Source: Proteromonas lacertae (Eukaryota > Sar > Bigyra > Opalinata > Proteromonadidae). From it: 34,932 nucleotides of DNA. Location of the stretch: NCBI GenBank assembly GCA_002245135.1, contig NGBS01000356.1, positions 1 through 34,932 on the forward strand, read 5' to 3'. The position numbers and the translations under genes are program-made. Below the pieces are notes generated by a model. That model saw only the letters and a list, made by a program, of their open reading frames with translations, searched no databases and was not told the DNA's origin. This document shows positions 12,016 through 18,301 of this stretch, piece by piece. The first letter of the stretch is position 1; every line of letters begins with the position of its first letter.

Positions 12016-12636
12016 TTATTTTAAATAAACTGGCTCGATAGGCTCGCCTTGTATTTCTCTACCTACAATATCATTTGGTAATGGTTTATCTTCTTCTGGT
12101 TCTGGCTCTTTTACTTTCTCTATTTTCTCTTTCTTTGGATTTGAACTCTTTTCTAGCTTCTTCATATATTTACCTAATTGGTCTTTAGCTTCTTTCAAGG
12201 CAATTTGTAATTCAGCTTTTGTCATTCTGCTTGGAGGAGGTAATGAAGAATCTCTATCTTTTTTACTATTTTTTCGACCACCACGTTTTAATTTTGGCTC
12301 GTCTAACCCATTTTTATCTTTCTTTGTGGTATGCTTTTTTCTGGATGATCTATCATGAGAACGTGATCTGGATCTTGATTTGGAGTGGTGTGAATGTTTT
12401 CTGCTCTTTTTTGATTTTTTATGAGAAGATGATCCATCATTTCGTAATATGTTGTATATATCCTTTGGAGAGAACTGAGAGAGCATTTCATTGATCATAG
12501 CATCACTTGGCTCAGCTTCTGGTATTTTCGATTTGGGCATCTTGACATCATTTTCTGTAACTGATTCAATTTCACTATCAGATGATTCAGTTGAACTAGC
12601 ATCACTAGCATAATCAGTTGATTCTGTATCACTCAT
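12016..12636 (-). CDS. SR-like basic/acidic protein
   Basis: 206 residues starting MSDTESTDYASDASSTES. The first 45 residues are rich in Ser, Asp and Glu. The centre (about 68-130) is a dense run of Ser, Arg, Lys and His including SRSRSRSHDRSSRKKHTTKK and RGGRKNSKKDRD. The last third is a charged helix (MTKAELQIALKEAKDQLGKY) with a Pro/Glu-rich tail. RS repeats of this kind are substrates of SR-protein kinases in eukaryotic cells and occur in viral RNA- or DNA-binding proteins. A nuclear nucleic-acid-binding role is plausible. A GCGGTTTTTTT motif lies about 30 bases before its ATG on this strand. No folded domain was recognised. Confidence 0.65.
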   Translation of the reverse strand: MSDTESTDYASDASSTESSDSEIESVTENDVKMPKSKIPEAEPSDAMINEMLSQFSPKDIYNILRNDGSSSHKKSKKSRKHSHHSKSRSRSRSHDRSSRKKHTTKKDKNGLDEPKLKRGGRKNSKKDRDSSLPPPSRMTKAELQIALKEAKDQLGKYMKKLEKSSNPKKEKIEKVKEPEPEEDKPLPNDIVGREIQGEPIEPVYLK

Positions 12637-12655
12637 TTATTTAATTATGAAAAAT

Positions 12656-12666
12656 AAAAAAACCGC
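12656..12666 (-). promoter_or_regulatory. GCG+T-run promoter-like motif before the SR-like gene
   Basis: On the minus strand GCGGTTTTTTT sits about 30 bases upstream of the ATG at 12636, an isolated CG-containing word in almost pure A+T. The same arrangement precedes genes at 13011 (TCGTATTTTTTT), 26291 (GCGATTTTT) and 26941 (GCGTTTTTA). The role as a promoter is inferred from constant spacing. Confidence 0.4.
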
Positions 12667-12741
12667 GAAAAATAATTAAAATATAATAATATGAGCATTA
12701 TTAGCATTATTAGCAAAATTACATGCGAGCTACTTTAGATT

Positions 12742-13011
12742 TCAAATATGAGTTAATAATGCCTGCTGATTGCTTCCTCCTCCATTGAATGGTAATCTAC
12801 CCCTTCCTCTGCGATGTCTTCTACGACCAAATCCCATTGTTTCTAATCCCTTTGAGATATCATCTTTTCCAAATTCCTTTGCTATTTTGGACGCTATTTT
12901 ATGATCTTTAGCCCAGTGAAATGCCTTTGAACCCCAGTTTTTTAACTTTCCCCAAAAAGAGCCACCTCTTCTTCTTCTGCTTCTTCTATGTCTTCTACCA
13001 CCTTTAGCCAT
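12742..13011 (-). CDS. Adenovirus protein VI-like small basic protein
   Basis: 89 residues. The N-terminus is almost all Arg, His and Gly (AKGGRRHRRSRRRRGG), followed by an amphipathic helix GSFWGKLKNWGSKAFHWAKD and a second helix (KIASKIAKEFGKDD). After that come a second basic patch (GFGRRRHRRGRGR) and a short Gly/Asn tail. The motif GSFWGKLKNWGSKA closely recalls the membrane-lytic N-terminal helix of adenovirus pVI (GSLWSGIKNFGSTIKNYGSKA). In adenoviruses and adintoviruses such helices break the endosomal membrane during entry. The gene is next to a second protein of the same design and in the virion block. Assignment rests on motif similarity and composition. Confidence 0.65.
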   Translation of the reverse strand: MAKGGRRHRRSRRRRGGSFWGKLKNWGSKAFHWAKDHKIASKIAKEFGKDDISKGLETMGFGRRRHRRGRGRLPFNGGGSNQQALLTHI

Positions 13012-13032
13012 TATGTTTTTGCAATTGAAAAC

Positions 13033-13044
13033 AAAAAAATACGA
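13033..13044 (-). promoter_or_regulatory. TCG+T-run promoter-like motif before the pVI-like gene
   Basis: On the minus strand TCGTATTTTTTT lies about 32 bases before the ATG at 13011. It is one of four similarly spaced isolated CG words followed by a T run in this window. Function is inferred. Confidence 0.35.
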
Positions 13045-13069
13045 TTAAAATAAGAAAAAAGAAATTAGA

Positions 13070-13525
13070 TTAGAGAGCCCTAATCTTATTATCTATATAT
13101 CTATTTTCGAAATTATCACCACTATGGGATCTTTTATGCTTCTTTCCAGATCCAGTGTTTTTCTTGGCCAACAAAAATTTTGGGATAGTGCTTGGACCAC
13201 CTTTTCTTAATGTAGAACCTGGTTTGAATACAAAAGGTTTACTTGAAGGTGGTGCAGCCATACCGCCTCTTCTCTTATGTCTTCTTCTTCCACCACTTAT
13301 ACCACCATCATAATTCCATTCTGCTTGTCCACCTCTTCTTCTACGTTTTCTACCATATCCTACATTTGATACCACATTACCTAATGCTGGACCAACTCCT
13401 GGTATCAAACTGGCTGCTGTTGATAAAATTTTTGTCTTTTTGAAAAAATTCTTTACACCATTCCAGAACTTGCCTTTTCCAATAATACACTTACGGTATT
13501 TCGCTTTGCTATGTCTTTTAGCCAT
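13070..13525 (-). CDS. Melittin/pVI-like membrane-active basic virion protein
   Basis: 151 residues starting MAKRHSKAKYRKCIIGKG. An amphipathic helix (GKFWNGVKNFFKKTK) is followed by a hydrophobic, Gly/Pro-kinked stretch (ILSTAASLIPGVGPALGNVV) that ends in GYGRKRRRRGG, the same plan as melittin-like proteins described for adintoviruses. Residues 76-80, ISGG then R, fit the adenain cleavage rule (M/I/L)-x-G-G|x, so the protein may be a protease substrate. The rest is basic (GRRRHKRRGG, KKHKRSHSG). It pairs with the neighbour at 12742: both begin MAK, carry FW..(V/L)KN helices and Arg-rich blocks, and may be distant duplicates. It is the first gene of the minus-strand virion block, and its ATG is unambiguous. 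Confidence 0.7.
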   Translation of the reverse strand: MAKRHSKAKYRKCIIGKGKFWNGVKNFFKKTKILSTAASLIPGVGPALGNVVSNVGYGRKRRRRGGQAEWNYDGGISGGRRRHKRRGGMAAPPSSKPFVFKPGSTLRKGGPSTIPKFLLAKKNTGSGKKHKRSHSGDNFENRYIDNKIRAL

Positions 13526-13576
13526 ACTTACAAAAAATAAAAATTTGTTAAAATAATATAGTCAATAATAGCAATA

Positions 13577-13882
13577 TTGCTACTTGCAGGTCCTATACCT
13601 CAAATCACTTTTAACAGTGGTGTTGCATATCAACAAGATGGACAACATCCTCAATATGCTCCACAACCACACCCACAACCTCAAGTTCAAAATCAAAATC
13701 AACAACAACAAGAACAGCAAAAGCAGCAAGTTTTAAGAGCATTAGATACTTTGCCTCCAGAGGCACAACAGATGTTAAAGAGTATCAATCCATTTACATT
13801 CAAAGAAGCACAAGCAATTTTAAACAAATTAGCTGATGAAGTCCTACAGGAATCTAATAATACCAATATTAACTATAATTAA
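13577..13882 (+). CDS. Q/P-rich small protein, start unclear
   Basis: An open frame of about 100 residues: a Pro/Gln/His-rich half (QYAPQPHPQPQVQNQNQQQQ) and a helical second half (LRALDTLPPEAQQMLKSINP, FTFKEAQAILNKLADEVLQE). No ATG opens the frame. A splice-acceptor-like sequence (cttgcag then gtcctatacc) stands at its left edge, so a short first exon upstream is possible, or the gene is truncated. It is divergent from the minus-strand virion block with about 50 bases between. No domain was recognised. Confidence 0.45.
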   Translation: MLLAGPIPQITFNSGVAYQQDGQHPQYAPQPHPQPQVQNQNQQQQEQQKQQVLRALDTLPPEAQQMLKSINPFTFKEAQAILNKLADEVLQESNNTNINYN

Positions 13883-13889
13883 AATATAT

Positions 13890-13903
13890 CCGTTTCATTT
13901 TTA
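13890..13903 (+). promoter_or_regulatory. CCG/T-rich promoter-like motif before the acidic gene
   Basis: CCGTTTCATTTTTA lies 35 bases upstream of the ATG at 13925, a looser member of the isolated CG plus T-run motif seen before four other genes. The assignment is weak. Confidence 0.25.
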
Positions 13904-13924
13904 TATTTTTGTATATTGTGTTAG

Positions 13925-14446
13925 ATGGATTCAAACAACCATAATACCATACACGTTATAGAGATAGTTGATGAAACAAACCATGCAGATCAAAAAAATG
14001 AAAATTTTGAGGAAAAGAAAATGCGATTCAGTCAAAAGAGAAAAAGAGAGAGAGAGATCATAGATGATGTGTACAAGTACTTATATGGAGAGGCAGAATG
14101 CAGTGATGACTCTGATGATTATGATCCAGAAGATGATGCTAATGCGAGCGATGTTGATAGCAATGGCAATTTAAAGGATTTCATTGATGATGATGTACAA
14201 TATGATGCTGATTTCAATGAAGAGGAGGAGGATAAAGACACATGGTACGACGATTATGATATTGCAGATATTGTTACACCAGATAGTGTAATCCATACAA
14301 CAAAAAGAAATTTATTGAATACTATATCTGAATCATTAGATGAATTAGTACCACCAAAAAAGCAAAAATATTCGATCAAGCCAAACATGCATTGTGTCGA
14401 TTTAAAAAACCTTGATGATGAAGATTTAGAAGAGTTAAGTGATTAA
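13925..14446 (+). CDS. Highly acidic nuclear-type protein of unknown function
   Basis: 173 residues starting MDSNNHNTIHVIEIVDET. A basic segment (KKMRFSQKRKREREIIDD, about 31-48) looks like a nuclear localisation signal. Two long acidic tracts follow (SDDSDDYDPEDDANASD; NEEEEDKDTWYDDYD), then a less charged C-terminus containing PPKKQKYSIKP. Proteins of this composition include histone chaperones and transcription or replication accessory factors. No domain confirms any of these. The gene follows the Q-rich ORF by about 40 bases and precedes the RRM gene by about 40, all on the plus strand. Confidence 0.6.
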   Translation: MDSNNHNTIHVIEIVDETNHADQKNENFEEKKMRFSQKRKREREIIDDVYKYLYGEAECSDDSDDYDPEDDANASDVDSNGNLKDFIDDDVQYDADFNEEEEDKDTWYDDYDIADIVTPDSVIHTTKRNLLNTISESLDELVPPKKQKYSIKPNMHCVDLKNLDDEDLEELSD

Positions 14447-14485
14447 CATAATTATTTTTATTCTTTGAATTATTTTTTGTTTATT

Positions 14486-15328
14486 ATGGATATTACACCA
14501 CCATTAGTTCAAACTGAGTCACCTAAAAATCTTATTCCCTCTTTGGATATGTCAGCTATGAAGAAAGCACCACCGATAAATAATGATAACAGCGATTTGA
14601 TTAAAGACATACAAGAGGACTTTAGAAAGTTATATATAGGTGGTGTAGCATGTGATGTGACTGAGACTGAGTTAATTCATAAATTCAGTAGATATGGGGA
14701 TATTTTAGAATTTCATTTATGTGATGATAAAAAACTAGGTGAATGAACTAATTATGCATTAATCACTTATAAGAATGAACAAAGTGCAGAAGAAGCCAAG
14801 AAGAGTTTACATGGGATTAAAATAAATGGAAGATGTATCTCGGTTGTAAACACATTCAAAAGAAATGCATGTAATAAGATATTAAAACACAATTCTGATA
14901 AAATACCAAGAATATTGGATGATAAGGAGGCAGATAAATTGAATTATAAAAATCAGTTACAAGCCTTAGATATGTTGGAACATAGCGAAAGAGCAGTATG
15001 TGATTGTGAAGCACATTGGAATGTAAAGTTACCTATAGGAAGCGAGGCTCTTCCACATGTGATATATAATATAACTCAAATCCAACACTTGTTAGAGATA
15101 TTTTTGGATTGTTTAGGTACATATAAAAATCAAGTGAGATTCTTAAATTTGGGAGATGATAGTCAATATGAAATGATAAGAAAGAAAATATTCTCTGCAC
15201 TTGAATTATGTGAAAATGATTCAGTTCCATATTCCACTGTTAAAGTAGGTGTTCACAATAATCTAAGTCCTTATATTTTTCTGAAGTATCTTTTTGGTTG
15301 TCTGACATGCTTGAATATAGTGATATGA
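14486..15328 (+). CDS. RNA-recognition-motif protein, reading interrupted once
   Basis: The ATG at 14486 gives MDITPPLVQTESPKN. An RNA recognition motif runs over about residues 45-130: the RNP2-like strand RKLYIGGVA, the typical ETELIHKFSRYGDILEFHL, an RNP1-like YALITYKN, and EEAKKSLHGIKINGRCISV. A C-terminal half without a known domain follows (KNQLQALDMLEHSERAVC; IFSALELCENDSVPYSTV). RRM proteins bind single-stranded RNA in splicing, transport or stability. An RRM gene is not part of the core Polinton set, so it is either cargo or a host gene caught between elements. The reading is interrupted once inside the domain, so it may no longer work. The C-terminal end could also be spliced. Confidence 0.6.
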
Positions 15329-15398
15329 TTAAAAACCGCGAATTTGAAAATTACCTCTCAAATCTCAAACTTATATCAAGCTTTTTAATTTTAGCGGC

Positions 15399-16176
15399 AT
15401 GAGTTCAAATATCGATAATGGATCTAATTTTATCACATTAGATGATAGAGATATTACTTATTTAACTGTAAAAGGATGGTGTAATGAAGCTGAACCAAAT
15501 AAACTGAGTACATACGAAATAATAAAAAATGATAAAGGAATTGTCAATTTATTTGATACTATTTTGCACAATTTAAGCATGATTTCGAAATACCAGTTGA
15601 TGTTAAGTAGATATATGTATAACTTATATTATTTATTTAATTATATAGGTACAAAGGTGATTTTCAAAAATTAATTAAGGCAATTAAGAAATGTGCATGT
15701 AAAGAAAAGAAGAAAGAAAGATTATCATCATTGAGCAATGTAGTAGGTAAATTTATACTCAGCATTAAATACAGGCCTAATTATCGAAAAACTATAGTAT
15801 ATCTAATTATCATATATAATTTAGGTTGACAGAAGATTAGATTTTAGTATATGTGATATGTTCGAGCTTATAAAATCTAACGCAATAGAATTCGGAGACG
15901 ATGACACACCGTATAATGCAATTAGTGAATTAATTATTGAAGATGGTAGTATTAGTTACAATTATAGTATATATTATTTATTTTTATCTCATAGTTCCTG
16001 TCAATGAATGGAATAAACAGTTTAATTCCATGATGAACCAAATGATTAAAGATGTTATGAACCAAATGATTAAAGATGTTATGAACCAAATGATTAAAGA
16101 TGTTATGAACCAAATGATTAAAGATGTTGTAAATGAATATGAAATATTACATCAAGTGATATATGTCGATTATTAA
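15399..16176 (+). CDS. Spliced gene of unknown function ending in an octapeptide repeat
   Basis: The ATG at 15399 opens MSSNIDNGSNFITLDDRD. Three GT..AG introns fit, keep the frame and remove the stops: about 15602-15648 (47 nt), 15740 or 15743-15824 (85 or 82 nt) and 15946-15994 (49 nt). The product would be about 198 residues. The last exon carries four copies of MNQMIKDV and ends VNEYEILHQVIYVDY. A segment DMFELIK...DDDTPYNAI resembles IFSALELCENDSVPYSTV in the RRM gene just upstream, so the two genes may share a domain. No known family was recognised. Introns make it look like a cellular-type gene rather than a core element gene. The assignment rests on splice-site fit and conserved frame. 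Confidence 0.55.
16033..16128 (+). repeat. Four perfect tandem copies of a 24-bp unit
   Basis: The units start at 16033, 16057, 16081 and 16105 and are identical, each encoding MNQMIKDV. Perfect identity at third positions implies recent expansion. It lies inside the last exon of the spliced gene. Confidence 0.95.
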
Positions 16177-16280
16177 ATTACAATTATTTGATTAATTAAT
16201 TCTTTAATTGATATAATATTGTTCATTACTTCCTTTCATTGTTTGTGGGGGTTGTATAAACAACATAAAAAGTATTTGCA

Positions 16281-16349
16281 AAAAAAAAGGGTTCTCATAT
16301 CCTAATCACAAATCGAATTTGTGATTAGGGTATGAGAGCCCTTTTTTTT
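16281..16349. repeat. Near-perfect hairpin, 33-bp arms
   Basis: The arms 16281-16313 and 16317-16349 are reverse complements with two mismatches (both G·T type) around a 3-base centre. The outer ends are an A run and a T run, and the core holds cctaatcacaaat. It stands in the non-coding junction between the plus-strand accessory genes and element B. It could be a transcription terminator serving both sides, a foldback/MITE-like insertion, or two element ends joined. Confidence 0.85.
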
Positions 16350-16420
16350 GTATAGATAGAAAGAGAACAACATAAGAAAACGAATGGTATCATTTTTATT
16401 ACTCAAATTCAATTTCTTTT

Positions 16421-16502
16421 ATCAAAATACACTATAGGGAAATAGCACACATTGAAACGGATATTTTTTTGAATCAAAAACACATATAGGGAAATGGAAC
16501 AC
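16421..16502. repeat. Imperfect 30-base direct repeat pair
   Basis: 16421-16450 and 16473-16502 are similar at about 26 of 30 positions, sharing atcaaaa and tatagggaaat. The second copy runs into a hairpin. Confidence 0.7.
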
Positions 16503-16516
16503 TGTTCTATTTCCCT
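16488..16516. repeat. Hairpin, 14-bp arms with one-base centre
   Basis: agggaaatggaaca (16488-16501) pairs with tgttctatttccct (16503-16516), with one G·T mismatch. The stem starts inside the direct repeat. It could mark an element edge. Confidence 0.75.
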
Positions 16517-16536
16517 TTATTATTCATTATTATTAT

Positions 16537-16893
16537 ATTCCAAAAGAAGCTAAAGATATAATATGGTTCTCATCATCAAATATCAAAGCACCTTTGGTAA
16601 TAAATTATGGCCAGGCTGTAGAAGATAGATATAGCGTTGGTTGTCCTACAATTTCACCTATTCCCAACCATGGATTTTACGAGATCTTCATTCCATCAAG
16701 ATACAAACCAATTATTGTATCTACAATTGATAAGGAGTTTTTATTACACAATGTGTTGTATCTTGCAAGAGGTCAAACAAAAACAGAGAAGAATCAAAAA
16801 GTAATTAATGCAAAGACAATTGTTGCTCCACCCAGAAAACAAGAAAACAGCTATGATGTTGCTTGGTTGTTAGAACAGCTTAAAATTAATTAA
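16537..16893 (+). CDS. C-terminal fragment of an unknown element gene
   Basis: An open frame without its own start, reading IPKEAKDIIWFSSSNIKAPL then a stretch rich in beta-type residues (YEIFIPSRYKPIIVSTIDKE) and ending SYDVAWLLEQLKIN. It meets the integrase of element B tail to tail with only four bases between stops, the same arrangement as the protease and integrase in element A, but it is not a protease. It is probably the remaining end of a structural gene of element B. The family is not recognised. Confidence 0.45.
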   Translation: MPKEAKDIIWFSSSNIKAPLVINYGQAVEDRYSVGCPTISPIPNHGFYEIFIPSRYKPIIVSTIDKEFLLHNVLYLARGQTKTEKNQKVINAKTIVAPPRKQENSYDVAWLLEQLKIN

Positions 16894-16897
16894 TTAA

Positions 16898-18190
16898 TTA
16901 CACAATTGTATTATCACCTTTTCTGATTCGAGGTCTTTCCAAAATATGTCTGAAATTTGTTTCAGGATCCCTTCTAGCTACTAATTGAAGTTCATAGTGC
17001 TTAAACCTATATCGAGACACATCTTCATCCCAATTTCCATTTGTATCTCCTAACATATAAGAGTATCTGTTCTTCTTTATAATACGATATATCTTATCTG
17101 ACCAATAAGTGTTTTTATCCATAGGTCTTCTTCTCTCTTTAAATCGAACTAAATCTCCTACTTGAAAATGAACTTTTAATTTTTGTTCATTATTAAAATT
17201 GTATTTAATTGATTCCATTAACATTCTGTTTTGTAGTTTAGGACTATTGTATACTTCATTAGGTGTAAAATCTCTCAAACTTGATAATGGTTTGTTGTTA
17301 TAGTCATTCACAGCTTGTTGAACAATATCATTGAAACGTGCTAACCACTTTTGATCGATGATTTCTCTTCTGTCCCGTCGATCAATATTAGCTTGAAACT
17401 CTGGTGCTTCTATTCCTAAGTCTATCAAGTGTTTATATAATAGTTTCTTTATTACACTTACAGATTTATCTAATATGGCTTCTATTCTATGTTCATTAGG
17501 TGCTTTTTGATAGAATGTTATTCCTTCCTTATCACAGAACTCTTTAACTACACTAAAACCACTTTCTAAATCAGCTAAAATACTTACAACACGTCTTTTT
17601 GATACTATTTCAGAACCATCTTCATTTGTTTTAAAATACCATGCATTAAAAGCTCTCATTATATCTTCAGCTTTATTGCTTGACATTGGTATCACCCATG
17701 CTTTTCTAGAGTTTATTTCTATTATATATAAATGATATAATTGAGGTAAGAAAAAGACAATATCTAATTGAAAATAGCCTGGTTTCTTAACAGTTGCAAA
17801 AGGTAAATCTTTATTGTATTTGAAATCAACTACTTGACGACCTGGTTTACGTCTAAGATACTCTCTAACAACATCATAAGGAGGTGGAACTTCATTCTTT
17901 CCAATAGCTTCTTGAGTTAATTTAATAAACTGTTTTTCACTTAAATAATAATACTGTTCATAAAGTTTATCTAAATATTCACTATACTGGTCGATTTGTC
18001 TTGACATTTCATCATCATCATACGGATCCGCTCTTGTAAAATTCTGTAATGGCGGTGGTGCATTGTTAAAATTGCTCGTAAGGTTTGATTGGTTTGTTTG
18101 ATTAACAATCTTATATCCTGGTGGTAGTTCTTGAGTTGCATTTGCATCTGACTTAGTGTAAGGCTGATTATAATAAGAATTAGTAAGCAT
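16898..18190 (-). CDS. Polinton-type integrase, element B
   Basis: 430 residues, whole-looking, with an ATG giving MLTNSYYNQPYTKSD. A variable, Asn/Pro-rich N-terminus (1-60) is followed by a helical region (EYLDKLYEQYYYL) and the catalytic core with Asp 143 (YFQLDIVFF), Asp 207 (SILADLESGF) and NEHRIEAILDKSVSVIKK (232-249). Then come NDYNNKPLSSLRDFTPNEVY (295-314) and a C-terminal SH3/chromo-like domain (QVGDLVRFKERRRP, YWSDKIYRIIKKNRYSYML, HYELQLV). It catalyses strand transfer of element ends. The C-terminal tail PRIRKGDNTIV is nearly the same as in element A (PRIRKDDKSIV), so both proteins end at the same point and neither is C-terminally truncated. Confidence 0.92.
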   Translation of the reverse strand: MLTNSYYNQPYTKSDANATQELPPGYKIVNQTNQSNLTSNFNNAPPPLQNFTRADPYDDDEMSRQIDQYSEYLDKLYEQYYYLSEKQFIKLTQEAIGKNEVPPPYDVVREYLRRKPGRQVVDFKYNKDLPFATVKKPGYFQLDIVFFLPQLYHLYIIEINSRKAWVIPMSSNKAEDIMRAFNAWYFKTNEDGSEIVSKRRVVSILADLESGFSVVKEFCDKEGITFYQKAPNEHRIEAILDKSVSVIKKLLYKHLIDLGIEAPEFQANIDRRDRREIIDQKWLARFNDIVQQAVNDYNNKPLSSLRDFTPNEVYNSPKLQNRMLMESIKYNFNNEQKLKVHFQVGDLVRFKERRRPMDKNTYWSDKIYRIIKKNRYSYMLGDTNGNWDEDVSRYRFKHYELQLVARRDPETNFRHILERPRIRKGDNTIV

Positions 18191-18301
18191 AAGAAGAAAA
18201 ACACAAAAGTAAAGGCATACACAAATATATTGAATATATCCATTTTATTCTAATTAATGCTATTTTCATCAATATTAATAACATTATTATTATTATTATT
18301 A

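Larger units (their letters stand above)
1..13525. mobile_element. Element A: Polinton/Maverick (adintovirus-like) element, left end outside window
   Basis: The parts in order are a family B polymerase remnant (+), a small remnant (+), an integrase (+) and a block of six minus-strand virion-type genes ending in an adenain-like protease. Protein-primed polymerase, retroviral-type integrase and adenain-like protease together are the diagnostic set for Polintons and adintoviruses. The left end is beyond base 1. The right end is not clear, and the plus-strand genes from 13577 to 16176 may also belong. The polymerase is clearly broken with several breaks, the protease gene shows about one, and the rest looks whole. 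No terminal inverted repeat could be recognised because only one end lies inside the window. Confidence 0.85.
16177..16535. other. Non-coding junction between accessory genes and element B
   Basis: About 360 bases without a convincing gene. Apart from the hairpin at 16281-16349, it holds a 30-base imperfect direct repeat and a second hairpin, listed separately. The repeats suggest an element boundary. Confidence 0.6.

Noticed and set aside
12219-12494. Plus frame opposite the SR-like gene
   Set aside because: Phe/Tyr/Leu-rich shadow of Lys/Arg/Ser codons; no start context.
16281-16349. CRISPR-like or telomeric repeat
   Set aside because: Only one inverted pair and no repeated array; ccctaa occurs once per arm and is not tandem.
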